Made by a program: the position numbers and the translations under genes. From Toxoplasma gondii ME49 (Eukaryota > Apicomplexa > Conoidasida > Eucoccidiorida > Sarcocystidae): a stretch of 64,000 nt of DNA. The notes below the pieces were generated by a model that did no database searches, was not told where the DNA came from, and saw only the letters and a list, made by a program, of their open reading frames with translations. The stretch lies in the NCBI RefSeq assembly GCF_000006565.2, contig NC_031473.1, positions 3,582,984-3,646,983 of the forward strand, in the 5' to 3' direction. This document shows positions 1 through 12,159 of the stretch, piece by piece; the stretch's first letter is position 1; every line of letters starts with the position of its first letter.

Positions 1-370
1 AAAACCGAAAGAGGCCTGGACAAGCCGACCAGGGTCATATAGTTGCTCGTGGAACGGCAGCAGAAACAGCCTCGTGAAAAGAACGTGTCACTGAGACTCC
101 ACATCAAACGAAAATCCACGCGCCCACTCATGAGGTCAAATTTTAGAATGCACCGAAACCCTGGGTCTGCATCTGGGAGTTTTGTGACATGACTGAAGTT
201 GTCGAATCACTGGAAACGACGAAAAGGACTTTGTGTCTGGGACAGGGAAACGAACATTTATCCGGGTGAGCAGCGTTGACGTGTGTTATCTGCGAATTCT
301 ACCCTGTCCAACCAACAATTACAAGGACTTTCTGAGATAACTTTTGTTCCCTCCCTTTTCTCCCACGCAC

Positions 371-633
371 CTGAAAAGGAGTAGCTGATGAATCCGTCCC
401 TATCATCTATACCGCCTTTTGCCTCCCGGCCGCCGCTTCGTTTCCTCAAGGACACGGGGGTGATATCCGATCCAGCTGTCAAAGCTCGAACGCGGGGGTT
501 GAAGAAAATTTGAAGACGGTCGGGAATGTAGGGACGATGCCGCCCGCACACAGGGTCATCCATTGGGAAAAAACGCAACTCAAGAGCTGCTGAGGGATTC
601 GAGGCAAGCTCCCGCTGTAACACCGGGGAGTGA
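371..633 (-). CDS. Candidate internal exon, unknown protein
   Basis: On the minus strand a pyrimidine-rich acceptor (CCTTCCGTTTAG) precedes base 633 and a good donor (CAG then GTGCGT) follows base 371. The 263 bases between are open in one frame, entering with one leftover base and leaving with one, so the junction phases agree with a single frame. About 87 residues are encoded: a fairly ordinary amino-acid mix with a hydrophobic/aromatic segment near the middle (LQIFFNPRV) and a basic, glycine-rich end. No domain is recognised. It may belong to the same minus-strand gene as the Cys/His-rich exon at 1268-1438, but I could not find a phase-compatible connecting exon. It could be a chance open frame flanked by chance splice sites. 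Confidence 0.3.
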
Positions 634-1267
634 CTAAACGGAAGGACGCATCGGCCAGCTAAGCTCGGGATTAGAGCAGGCGGTCCCGCCAGATCTTCGT
701 CGGAGAGGTGATACGCTGGACACGCGAGTGACGCAATAGAAGAACACCACGTAACTTCAGTGCTCGGGTCCTACGAGACAAATATGAGACAGAGAAAACT
801 GACACGATGAAGGGGTCTTACAGGACAAGCCGAAAACGTACTCTCAACACTGCAGATAAAAAATCTTCAGAAGGAATGCGTAGCTGGTTAGCCTCGTCGA
901 AGTTTCTTCTACAGAAGTCCGCAGTGAGCGGCGCAAAAAGAAGCGACTATTCAGGAAATCCACATTTCGCTTCGTTGCCACATCGTAATGTACGATTTAA
1001 GATTTCCTGATACACTCGACCTTCCAAGGATTCGGCACGTGTCCACCTCAACTGACTACGGTAATACAGATACGGATGTGGGGGTGTAGATACCTGGCCA
1101 CCTTCAGACTCGCTTCCTCTCACGCGGTGCAGTATTGCCGAAAACAACAAGTCAGTGACATCGCTCCGGACAATAGAACAACGCTGTCTAGAAAGAGAAA
1201 CGTATATCAAAGGCAATCAAAGGCAGTCGTAATCGGTGAAACAGAAACAAATCCCAACCGCACTTAC
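634..1267. other. No supported gene between two exon candidates
   Basis: Short open frames occur on both strands, but none has a good start, splice pair or recognisable composition. A minus-strand frame ending with CAG before GTATCT near 1092 could be another exon of the same minus-strand gene. Confidence 0.3.
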
Positions 1268-1438
1268 AAAGAGGAGGATCCTACAGAGGCAACAGTAGAA
1301 TCTGTTCGGAAGGCGGGGGAACCTCGACGCCACCGCGCCGCAGAGTGCGTGGACACGTACGCGACAGTGGATGCACTGGAGCTGCACGTGGATGCGAGGA
1401 ACCAGAGGCACAGAACAAATGTCTTTTAGATTCACTGA
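1268..1438 (-). CDS. Candidate exon with PHD-finger-like Cys/His spacing
   Basis: On the minus strand this 171-base stretch lies between an acceptor (GAGTAG) and a strong donor (GTAAGT at 1267-1262) and is open in phase 0, giving exactly 57 codons. Residues 22-52 contain the spacing C-x2-C-x4-H-x2-C-x15-C-x2-C, with the last pair in the context FYCCLC. That is the second half of a PHD zinc finger (C4HC3: C-x2-C-x4-5-H-x2-C-x12-46-C-x2-C). The first zinc-ligand pair would have to be on the preceding exon, which I could not place; an ATG-started frame at 1678 on the same strand contains a Cys pair but is unproven. If real, the product would be a chromatin or histone-tail reader, but a half motif can arise by chance. 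Confidence 0.33.
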
Positions 1439-2396
1439 CTACTCAGGCAAGTCATTCGAAGCATATAACAGACAGGCAAGTCGTAAAAGAGTAGCTGCGT
1501 TCTTGCATATGACAGGGTCTCCGTTGAGTCCGCATTCACCAACGGGCAGGCTTCAATGTACCACTAGTTGGCGCGAAATGACCTCACCAGGGCCAGGATC
1601 AACAAGGCAGCAAGGCGGTACGGGCCAGCAAGTCAGAACGAATCCAAACAAGAGCCTACGGTTGACACTGGGCTCCATTCTTTTGTAGACGGGATTGAGG
1701 GGATGATTTACACGAGAAACAGGCATGCATTAACTTAAAGAATGAGTTGGTGCGTCGCTGCATGTCGAGTCTTTCCTGCTACGTGTGAAGGCGGTATCAG
1801 CACAATCGCCGCAGAACAGCGGCGCATTTAGACGAAAAAACGGAGCTCATGCAAATCCGTCTGCTCTCGACTTTCTCCTACAATATGTTCTTCATATTCC
1901 ATACGTGAGACGAGTTATATTTGTGCGAGGAAACTGCTGAAAAAACAGTGCGCATATGGTTGGCATTGGCATACTGAAGAGGTTTTGAGTCGCTCGTAGT
2001 CTTTGCCCGAACAGGCGTCTTTGTCTCCGAACTGAGACGCCGGCAGGAGCCAGGCAGCGTCACGACGCGAGAAGAAAGCAGCGAGTGTCTCTCGATCACG
2101 GCCGAACACTTCCTGCAAGTGATTCAAGCACATGTTTCCCTGGCCATATTTACAAAGTGCAGGAATAGGAAAACACTGCGATGACACTTTGTAAGTCGCA
2201 AAAAAAAGCAAAACGGTAGCAGAGTATCTTCGCATACGCGAGGTCGTGCCTATGCTTGACGCTGATTGCCTGTGGAGAGACTGGTGGCGACTGGAGCTTC
2301 CGCAACAGGCAGTCGAAGAGAGGTGAAGTATCTCTTCTTAGCAGAAAAGCATGACAGGTTGAAGAGAGAAAACAGCGAAAACAAGACTCAATGAAA
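1439..2396. other. Mostly non-coding; possible upstream exon on minus strand
   Basis: Contains the 3' flank of the 2397-4759 gene. A minus-strand ATG at 1678 with A at -3 opens a short frame with a hydrophobic segment (RRLLFGFVLTCWPV) and a possible donor GTGAGG. I cannot tie it to a gene with confidence. Confidence 0.25.
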
Positions 2397-4759
2397 TTAC
2401 AAGACAGATGATTTTTGAGGCTGGGAAAAACGAGGGCACGGTTCCGATCTGGTTTGTTCAACTGGTTTCATCAACTACAGAAAACAACCACATCCAACTG
2501 GTTCAGTAGAATACCTGCCCAAGTGCTCGCACCACCCTATGTCAACATTCAATATTTCCGACGTCAGCGTGAAGCTTTTCTCTTTTGCGTGTATTTCCCG
2601 ATACTTACCTCGCACAGACAGAATGCTTTGCCTTCTCCAAGGCTTACTTCCTTGCCGTGGAGTTTCCAGGTATTCTGCGCGAGACGTGTCGTTCGCTGTT
2701 GCGTCATAAGAGGCTGAAGAGCTCCCTCCAGCTTCTCGGTCCACTCCTCAAGAGGTCGGCGGCTTTCCCCTCCGTGCAAGCTGTCCCGTGCTTCACGCGC
2801 AGTCATTTCCAGTTTGTTTTCAGTAGAGGGTGGTAAGCAGTCGTGTTCTCTTACTTGCATGGTCTCAGCGCGCATCGAGCCGGACCTGTGTCGACTTTCA
2901 TCCAGCGCATCACCTGAGGAACTTGCGTCAAAGGGCAAGAAGTCGGTTTCCTTCCTCGACTCACTGCTGTCTCCTGCTGTCGTCCTGCGACCTGCTGAAG
3001 AGCGCACCCTATGCGAGGGCACTCTATGCTGGACGTGGGCATAGAGAGAGGGCTTCCGCAAGCTGTTTGCTGAGTCGCGATTTCTGGAGCAAAGTTCACG
3101 AGACAATGGTCCTTCTTCAGCTGCTTCCTCCCGTCGCTGGTTCTCAGTCGCCAAGGACCCAGAAGCGTCAGCGGCCTCATCGTGGGGCGGTCCTCGACGC
3201 TGTTTGTGGATGCGAGGGGACAGGACACTGGTCCCGTCTTCAACAACCCATTCTTCTCTCTTTCGCGGTGAGCTGCGGAGAGAGTGTGAGGGCGGTGGTG
3301 TCTCCATCTCTCCCTCACGTAGTCCGGATAAGCCTATCCCCCGTCGAGTGGAATAAATGACTCCTTTTTCTGGAGAAAGAAACGGGTACGCTCGGGTCTG
3401 AGAGCCGCTCCCGCTTCGGTTGGTTCCAGAACGACCGGATGGTGAGCCGGACATCGAAGTGACTACTTGGTCATCTGCCCAGTCTTTTTCTTCACAGACT
3501 TCTCGCACACCCCGTCCGGTCCCGGCCGCATCGTGAGAGTAGCTTGAGAGCGAGCTTCCAGTTCCAAAAGTATCTTTCTCTCGTGCAGAGGCCTGCGATG
3601 AAGGTAAAGAACGACTCGGATACCTGTGTGAACCGTCCGGACGTCCTGAGGAGTACGCTGCATTCTGTCTGCGGTGAAACCAATGCGTTTGCCTCCGCGA
3701 TGTGTCTTCGACGTCTCGTGCTCGCGTGAGGCCTTCTTCAGGCTCCTGTGACCCGCGCTCCAGGTGCTGCACCCACTCCTCTTCGAGTCGCATTTGCCGC
3801 GTCCTTTTCCTCCCCCTCTCACCCGCCTGTAAGGGCACAGGATGCGCGGTCGCATAGGTTCGCTCACTACCTCGGAAACGAACGTTCGTTTGTTCGTCAC
3901 GCCAGCTGGAGAAAGGGAGGCACCCACCAAGAATAGGTCGCTGATCATAGCTCGACGGTTCGTGGATTCCGTGCGACCTGTTCACCGGACAGTGCGTGAC
4001 TTCCTCTTCTGTCTTTTCCCCGGATGAACTGAAAGAAGAGCTTCCATGTCTCTCTGTCAGGCGTTCGTCACCTTCGTCAATAGAACGTATACGCGGGGTC
4101 TCCAAACCCACTTGAGGACGAACGACTCTCTCACGCCCTGTCCCATGCTTTCGGTGCGTTGGACGAGAAGTTGGAGAAAAGAAATCATGGTCATCACTGC
4201 CCCACATTACCTCTTCACACCGACCGCCCCGACGTGGTAAAGAGGCATCGTCAGCAGGCCTCCTTTCTGGAGTTTGCGCGCGCTGCGTCCTGTGGGCGGC
4301 CTGAGACGTCTGCGATGACCAACAGCGACCGGACGCCAACGCGTTGTCCGGTGCCAAGTTGTCGAATGCTGCATACGAGGACGGTGACTGAGATTCAGAT
4401 TCAACGAACTCCGTCCTCCACTTCCTGGAGTTCCCTGCATCGCGGTCGTTGATAGCGGGGAAACACCCGGATGAACTCCACGCGGCTCCTGACGAAATGG
4501 AGTCGGAATGTCCGTGGTCATCCACATCGTGGGCACCGAAATTCTGTGTCACTTGTTCACGAGCGTTGTCAGCGTGAGAAATTATGGGCAGCCGCAGGCG
4601 CGAGCTGCTGTCTCTCGCCGCGCCTCCATCCTGACGACAGAGAAACGATTCAGGAGCATTTTCACTCGCCTCAAGAACAGAACTGGAAAGCGCCTCAGTC
4701 TCTTCCCCACTGGACTGGCTGTCACTGCCGTCGCTGCAATCTGAAATTCGGTTACCCAT
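2397..4759 (-). CDS. Ser/Arg-rich low-complexity protein with N-myristoylation signal, two exons
   Basis: Exon 1 runs from an ATG at 4759 (A at -3, G at +4) to 2609, exactly 717 codons, and ends GAG before a perfect GTAAGT donor (2608-2603). A pyrimidine-rich acceptor (TTTTCTGTAG) at 2475 opens exon 2 in phase 0, which adds 25 residues and a TAA at 2397-2399: 742 residues in all. The protein is hydrophilic, without signal peptide or membrane segment, dominated by Ser, Arg, Glu and Gly, with many SS, RR and EE runs, and is probably intrinsically disordered. The N-terminus MGNRISDC matches the myristoylation rule (Gly2, Ser6) with Cys8 available for palmitoylation, so membrane anchoring is likely. 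No catalytic domain is seen. Such poorly conserved disordered proteins are common in Toxoplasma relatives. Exon 1 is well supported; the exon 2 join is inferred and further exons are possible. Confidence 0.75.
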
Positions 4760-7700
4760 TGTACTTTTGGGGGGACTAGGCTCAGAGAAGAATAGAGAAG
4801 GCTACGGAGTTCGAGACCACCTGTGTTGTACAAAGATCCTACGGTCGTAAAACAGTCGTGTGAAGCAAGCACAGCTCATCAGGAAAAATATCAATTTTTC
4901 TCACGATCCTCAAGCGGGTTACATAACAACGAAATGATTGGCTCGGAGCAACGAAACACTCTCTCGTAGGGCAGGCTTACGTCGCCGCTGCTGACGCAGA
5001 AGGGAGGCTGGACGTGAGTAGCAGAACGCCTTTGACTTTAGATGACAACAGAAGGTCCCTTCTTAAAGTGAAAGACACTCCCGAAACGTGAGTTCCGCAC
5101 GAAATGCGCAGCAGTGGTTGGTTCCACTACCGTTAACACACTCTTTTTTCTACGGGAAGACACTGTGACCACGAGTCCCGCCGTCGACAAATGTTTCGAA
5201 TAAAGACAGCACGATGCGCGTGTACTACACAGTCATGGAGCCACGGGTCAACGTGAAACGGAGCCGCGAGTAAGAAAAAGTTCGCTAAACTAGAGAAAAA
5301 AGTGGGAATGTGCGATGTGTTTCGAAGGAATATCGATGTAGTCACCGATCAGCCAGTATCTACAGCATGCACACAAAATGCCGGCATATACGCAATGACG
5401 CATTCATCAAGCAAACAACAGGTCGCCAGCTACTAGTTGTATAAGCAAAAGACCGAATGGGCATACTGTTAAGAACAAGATAAAACATTATTAGCAACAG
5501 TGCTTGTCGGGACCGGGTACGCAGTGGGCAGCAACCCCCCTCTACCTTACCACGAATAGGCGAGCCAGCCGCAAAGATGCAAGCACCTCTGCGCATTCTG
5601 TCTGCAAGACGAGGAGCGCCTGGCGTACGTGCTGACCTACGTGCTGACGCGTTAGTTTCAGCTGCGCCACAGTTCGGCTCGAAGCGAAGCCTGTGTAGAG
5701 GCAGAATGCGACAGGTGGGAGAATAATCTACAAAGGGAGTTCTACATGGAACGTCCTTCGTTTGATCGTGTTAATCGTGTCACGGGCATGAAATACAACT
5801 CTTGCCGTGCGTGTGTGCAACTGGAACACCATGTCTTGTTGGTGTGTGGAAGTGCAGCTGAGGGAAACTTTAGTATGTTTTCAACGTCGAAATCAGGGTC
5901 ACTGTATGTGGTGCACAATACATTAGATGCAGAGGCTTGACCAGCAAACCGAACCTCAATAAAAAACTATGCTCTGCTTTCTCGCATGGACTTCTGTCAT
6001 CTACAGTAATGCATGCGAGACCTGGCCGCAAAATGGGAAATGACTTAACTGTCCTGAAAGATAGGCGCAGTTCTTGTTGCAACGGAGGAAGTGAGGAACC
6101 TTTTGATAGATGTTCATACTCCCCACTCGATACAGGTCAAAAAAATACGTGAGCACCCGCATTCAACATGTAAGATCTAGTTCCCGCCTGTCGACACGGA
6201 TGAGTACTGCGCAGGACCGGAAAGAGTTTTCTCCAGCATCAAGTGGGATAGCCATCTGATGGAAGCTACGGTTAGCGTATCGACACAAGAAGTCTGCTAT
6301 CACCACGTGGGCTAGCCAGTGCACCCGCTTATTTTGTGGTCAAAAAACACCTTTAGGCCGAGCAGTCTGAGTGGAATGGGAGTGCCAGTATGTTGCAGAA
6401 TGAGCTAGTACCCACTTTATCAGACATGCACTTGCAATTTCAAGCGGGAGCTTCGACAACCGTAGGATGCCTCAGACGTAACAGGCAAGTCCCATGATCC
6501 GATGTCATCATTCGACGATCGTGTTGACAAAAGCCCATTCGCCACTGCGGGGGTCAGAAAAGAGTTTTTTTTCAAATCGCTCCTGAGGAGCGGTCATTTT
6601 TCCCAGCAGGTGCTCATCACGGTGTAGAGTTCACTGGAACAGTGCCTGTTTTCTGTAAGACACCTAGATTCCCGTGGGTGGTGGACAAGCGTATCAAAAA
6701 ATCAGATGAGGTTACCGTGTGACTGAACACCGCCCCGAGAGGTTAGCTGTGTCAAGCGCTCAACAGCCCCGCTCATAGAGTATGGCTGAGCGCTTCATTT
6801 TGTTTTAAGGCTCTTATGGTTTTGTTTCAAATGAGGTATGAGAATTAACTGTTGACAGCGAAATTCGCGTTTAGCCTGACTACTTGCCTGAGAGGCCGCG
6901 CGATCGGTGGAAACACGTTATTGTGAAACCATTATGAAATGCTTCGGAAAGAGTGAGCCGATGATGGCACCAGCCCCCACGCCCGTGAGGATGGCTGGGC
7001 CACGACACTGTGTACGACACGCTCTCACCCAAAGGAATCGAAGAGGACCACGCTGGCCCCTGCACGATCGCGGAAATAGGAGAGTACAGTGAGCGAAGCA
7101 AAGTTAGGGTTTCAAGTACGCCTTGGTAACACACATATGCTGCAGTGTCGGTACGTTTATAGGGTGGTGTCTCCTTAGCTGAAAATGCAACCACCACGGA
7201 ACTCTAGTGGGTACACAAGTTCCAATTAGGTTGTATCATAGCCGAGCCTACCTATCTCCCTCGGTGCCTGGATCGGACTTATGAGCCTTGGTCGCCCTTC
7301 ATCGAGACAACCTTTCTGGTAGCTGATGCTTCGCTGCTTCACCTCAGACTGCGTTGACGCTCCACCAAGACAATCGCGGTGACTGCGATGAGAACGTACA
7401 CACGTTGTCCACGAAACAGGAACTGTGGATCCAACTCGATCCCTCCTTACTTAGCAAAAGATGATGAACCTCAGCGAGGACGTCGTCGGTCATTATATGC
7501 TGCAGAGAACCGGTCATCTTAATTGAAGGCAGGAGATATGAAATTCTTTCTTCATTCATATGTTGAAGCCATCATCGTTTAAGATGCATTCCTGAGCCAC
7601 AAACTCCCAATCAGACACGGCAGCTCTGCTTGTTACTCTCGATGTAGATAGGCAACTTACCTGTCTGAACTTGTTAGGCGTTCTTCTCTCCGTTTTCCGG

Positions 7701-10700
7701 AACGGTGTCTGCTTCCCCGTAGTGTCCTCGAGCGCCCGCGTTGAGTCAATACGAGCTTGGCCTGACCTCTGTTAGCTCTGCTATGGTATAGCAGGCATTT
7801 GTTTGTCGTTAACTGGAGTAGATTCACAAGCTCATGGAGCAGACATGGAGGCTGCACACATGCTTCACTTCAGCAGAGCTTTCATAACTACACGCGCGGA
7901 TATCTGGTGTTGCGGCTGGTGTTTACTTGAGTCAGCTTTTCTGAAAAGACATTCTATCCGTTAACTGCACTTTAGCCTGGTCTGGTATGAGAACAAAAAT
8001 TTGCGTGCATGGCCTCAATACCAGCTTGCGGCGCATAGGGTACTGGTGCCCTCTAAATTGCTAATCCTGGAAGACTTGCCAGTCGGCGGCGAACAGTGCA
8101 CCTCGCTTGTTATAGGGATTTCAACCGACACAAATTGGTACATAGAGGTTTACGTCCGCTCTCGCTTCAACGATTGCGATCACAGATGCAAAACAACTGT
8201 ACAGTAGAGACGGCGGGAAAATGTAAGACAGTCTGCTGGGACACTTGACCGTATGAACGTAGAAACGCAGAAATTTGTGATTGGTCGCGGCTCAAAAACA
8301 CGAGAACGTCGAGACAGTCTGACAGTTCCTTCCCGAGGAAGAGTTTGTTGTGCCTACCAGTGTGTCAGAGTGACAGCGTTGTAAGTCAGATGAATGCACA
8401 CGCCACCCAAATGAAAGCAGAGGGAAATGCTAATTCGTTGCAGCGGAGTTGGTAACCTCGACACTTGGCACGAGCTTGGCAGGCCCCATCGGCAGGTGAA
8501 ACACAGGAACACACGTTTCGCTCCCAGTCAAAGAAGCGCACGTTGGCAAAGTCTTTCCTCATACGCAAGGACCATGAGATGTGGAAATCGACAACGGAAA
8601 AACTGCGGGTTGCATCGGCCTTGTCGACGCAAGCGTCCTAGCAAATAGCGCCGACCAGGTGAACCTGCGCTTGCGTTGTGAGCTATATCACTACAGCTTC
8701 ACTGGGGGGATATTCAGTGACTTTGGTCTTATTATGGCAGTAGTGGTCCGCTTCACGGCCATAAGGCAAATTAACGGGGTACCTACTGGTATACGCTCAG
8801 TGAGGAAGCCGGAGCTTCGAGTGAGGGCCACTTTTTACGCACATGAGGTGGGGGGCACGTGCATTTGATGTTCACGACAGCTTCTGACAGAGGGGTTTCC
8901 AGCGGGCTCATGACAGATGGAACATTAATACAGCCGAAGATTTGCAACGCGATGAACAACGGAACGGCAGTTGATGGACAGTCATCTGCGGTGCTCCCGG
9001 AAAGGTTTCCGCTCTTGCAAACAATTTTTCAGTTCTTCGGCAGGGGCAGTGTGAGAGAAGGAGGGAACTATAAAAGGCGTCACCGGAAATATCAACCAGT
9101 GTGAACCTTCCAGAGACCGAGATGCCCTGCTCGATTCCAGCTCGAAATCGTTGGAAATCGTATGCACACGTACGCGGTGATAGACGCATAGTGAAGAGGT
9201 AATTCATTTTGCCAGAATTTACTGTAACGTCTAGCTGACACAACTGTGACGAGCGCCACAGGCAGGTGCAAAACAGGGCAACACACTGTTACTCCCACTC
9301 AAAGAACTGTTGTTCTTCCAGGCTGATCGGAAATGAAAACAACACGGAGAAGACGGATTTGGGCGATCGGAAAGGCTGCTTGTATCACTCCTTTCACAAT
9401 GTAAGCGTCTCTGCATCTACAGATGGTCGGCTGAGCCTGTTACGGGCTTTGTGGCTGTCTCACTAACTTTTCCTCTGGGAGGCACCAGCACCCGCAAACG
9501 GAGAACTTGATGTCTATGCATCAGTTACTCAATCTGATTTTCCAAGCCACATACGATGACCACCAACCCGTCAACATGCCCACCAGCTTCGTGTCTCACA
9601 TAGAGCCCTACAGGCTTCCAAAACTGGCAGTAGGGTGGTTCGTCGTCAAGTCACTAGAGTTTACCGGATCCATCGAGGACAGTCAATGTAAAAACTGAGC
9701 AGTGACCCTACATCGTTATCGGAAGAGACGATTCATACTGCAGCACCGTTCAACTGTTTCGTGTGATGTCGCCGGGGAGATATTTGGTCGAAGTGTCTGT
9801 GATTCGAAGAGCCTTCAGCTCTAAGAAGCTGTTTTGGTACTGTGTAACACACGACGCTGCCCACGGACGCAGAATCCGACTGCTTGCTATACAGAGGTCA
9901 CCGTCCGCGCCCGGAAACAAAGTGTCGGCAATAAGATCATAGTGCGAACGAACTAAAAACACTAGTATAATATCTGTATGGATCTCTGCAACGCCACTAG
10001 GACCCCCCATCTACGGCACATGAGAGAAAAAATCCGCGCGTGTTAGTTCCATGGCGAAATTCGACAGAGGACGTTCCAACACAATGACCCTGCGCAAGAA
10101 CGTTTCCGTGCGCCGCGCGCCTGTCGCGTGGTTCTGAATGAGGGACTATGAGGGGAAGAAAGGGGTGGATGTGGTATGCGAATTTGTGGGGCCCGAAATC
10201 TTCTGATTGCAGGACAGTCATGACTCAGATGTTGGAAAAAAGTATGTCTTCCTGCGTAGAACCGGCACAGTTAGGACCGTACACGTCATCCTTGTCGACA
10301 TTTCCTCGCCCCTGAACTGTGTGTAGCTGCTGGTGGCTTTCCACCGTCCCCCCGTTCCGATGGCTTGAAGCGAAGTATCGAATAGTGCTTTCAAGCCTCT
10401 TGCTAGAAGCTGATGTATTGAGGACTAACATAACCTTTTATAATGCGTGTTCCGGGCATTCGGTGGCGCCACTGGAAAATGAACAGCTAAGTGAGAGGAA
10501 AGGCGTTGTGTGCTTTCACAATTTCATGCCCGTCGGCCTGCTTGCGGTTGAAGCAACCATGATTCAAACTGGCAGAGGTTCCGTGGTAATGCGGTAGCGA
10601 TTCTAGCCTGCCCATCAAAAAGCCATCCAAATTATCTGCGCGGCGCGGTTGGTCCGACGTTATTCGGCGGGCCTGGACTATGACTACAGGCGACACACGT

Positions 10701-10919
10701 GGGATACACATCGACTTCCCGACATACTCACGACGCCGCGACACGGTCGACTTAACTGCACCCAGTATCAGGAGAATCCGGATCCTTCGACGAGCAAGCT
10801 TCTTTTTTAACTCTGCCGACACAAGCGTTGTGAACATCCCCGCGCCCACCCAATCCCGCACACAATAGGGACGCCAATTCATCCGGGCTGCTGACCTGTT
10901 ACATCTTCGCGTATGAAAC
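4760..10919. other. Long stretch without a supportable gene
   Basis: No open frame here combines a good start, coding-like composition and splice sites. The best small candidates are an ATG frame at 5746-5940 (plus) followed by an AATAAA-like hexamer near 5958, and a plus-strand frame at 9507-9698. Neither has a recognisable feature. The first few hundred bases are the likely promoter of the minus-strand gene that starts at 4759. Confidence 0.4.
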
Positions 10920-11155
10920 ATGACAGCAAATCTGTCGTCGGCAGCCACCGTGGCTCTTTGCATCTTTCTTTCGTGCAACCTGCACAACTACTGTTTCGGA
11001 AGTTGGACGTTGGCGGCAGAACAGTTGGATACAGCACCGGGTATCCGCGGGACCGATGCCCGGCATGCACCATCGGCAGTCCCAAGCTCAGCCATCCCCG
11101 CCGAAGCTGAACAGCAACAAGCGCCAGTTGCTGTTCGCCTGAAGAAGTTGAAGAG
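10920..11155 (+). CDS. Candidate signal-peptide exon of a small secreted protein
   Basis: An ATG at 10920 opens a 78-codon frame beginning with a typical secretory signal: a hydrophobic core (VALCIFLSCN, about residues 11-20) after a short polar start. An Ala/Pro-rich linker and a Lys/Arg-rich end follow. The frame would stop at once, but a GT at 11156 (AGAGGTAGC) and a pyrimidine-tract acceptor (TTCCAATTCAG) ending at 11201 allow a 46-base intron. The frame then continues with a very basic stretch (NRKRKHED) and stays open to 11538. The intron is very short, so the join is tentative. The product would enter the secretory pathway. It lies just upstream of, and partly overlaps, the RRLAE exon in another frame, so the two may be alternative readings of one locus. 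Confidence 0.4.
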
Positions 11156-11390
11156 GTAGCGTTGACACCTCAAGCTTTGACGTAGACTCTTTCCAATTCA
11201 GGAATAGGAAGAGGAAGCACGAAGATGCTAGATCAGGAGAAACCCTCACTATTCAAGTTTGTGTAGTCTGCATGATACTGGATTTTTGTCGCGCTTGGCG
11301 ACGTCGTGTGAAAAGAAGTCCATTGATGTCCAAACCATATGCCATTTTCGGCGTCCCGCCCACCTTGCCCAGCGCTATTTTGTTGCCAGC

Positions 11391-11702
11391 ATGGATGCAC
11401 ACACGACCAGTTCCTCAGTTCCAGTTCTGCTCCAGTTTTACACATCCTATCGGAGATCACTGTGTGTCCTTCTGTTACACTGCAGAACTAGTCTCAGAAA
11501 AAATGGCACGGCTTTGTCACGTCGTACAAAAACGGTGACTGCGGCCAAGGTGGTCCTTTCCCTGACAGCTGTCTTAGGGCTACTGGTGGCTTCTGTCAAG
11601 CTATATCAGTGTCGGCAAAAGTTGCCAGCAAACACTAGTAAACAAGCTGCGGGAAGCACAGGGCGACGACTTGCAGAAGGCGGCAGTGACGACAAACCAT
11701 GT
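11391..11702 (+). CDS. Signal-anchor exon with RRLAE (TEXEL) export motif
   Basis: From the ATG at 11391 (A at -3, G at +4) the frame gives 104 residues up to a strong phase-0 donor, GTAAGC at 11703. The order is: Ser/Thr-rich and basic N-terminus (1-50), one hydrophobic helix (about 54-71, VVLSLTAVLGLLV), a short linker, then RRLAE at residues 92-96 followed by an acidic Gly/Ser stretch. RRLAE after a signal anchor is the TEXEL consensus (RRLxx) cut by the Golgi aspartyl protease ASP5 in Toxoplasma to release exported dense-granule proteins. A recessed anchor plus this motif is also frequent in Eimeria and related coccidia. The frame is open upstream to 11259. Downstream exons are unknown; a different frame at 11740-11904 is protein-like. 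The function of the mature part cannot be inferred. Confidence 0.5.
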
Positions 11703-11739
11703 GTAAGCGTGGCTCTATCATCACCATGGTACCGCTAAG

Positions 11740-11904
11740 GTGCCTGTCGTGTCCTTAACAACCCTACTAGGCCTCAACAACTCTCCAATGGTCGATAGCT
11801 TTTCTTCGGCATTTCACCCGCGGTATCTGGATCTTATTTCGCAGATACGCTATGTTCCAGGGTTTGAACCATTCGGTTTAGTTCCTCTGAGTGAACGCCT
11901 GTGA
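11740..11904 (+). CDS. Protein-like open frame downstream of the RRLAE exon
   Basis: A 54-codon frame, ending with TGA, has a balanced composition with alternating hydrophobic and polar residues (for example RYVPGFEPFGLVPL). It is shifted relative to the RRLAE exon and begins only 37 bases after its donor, too close for a usual intron. It may be a separate exon reached by another splice, or the continuation of the same gene after a one-base error or frameshift. Confidence 0.25.
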   Translation: MPVVSLTTLLGLNNSPMVDSFSSAFHPRYLDLISQIRYVPGFEPFGLVPLSERL

Positions 11905-12159
11905 AGCACACAGCTGCTGTATTGTGCACCAGGGAGCCAATTCTCGCGTGGTGTGCTGATACCTGCATAGCTCTTCCCATAAAAATGAGGTTTACGTTGT
12001 CGTTAACGGTGAGCTACAACCGCACCGGCAGGCGGTGAATGAGATAGTGGATGTCGTCAACACGTCATGACCGTCAACTGCCTATAAAAGCTGTTTGAAA
12101 CCACGCCGACGTGGATCACCATGATGACGTAAGAAAACAGTTCCCAGTGGTGGAACTGA

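Noticed and set aside
5746..5940. ATG-started 64-codon frame followed by AATAAA-like sequence
   Set aside because: Short, no recognisable feature, no splice or promoter support.
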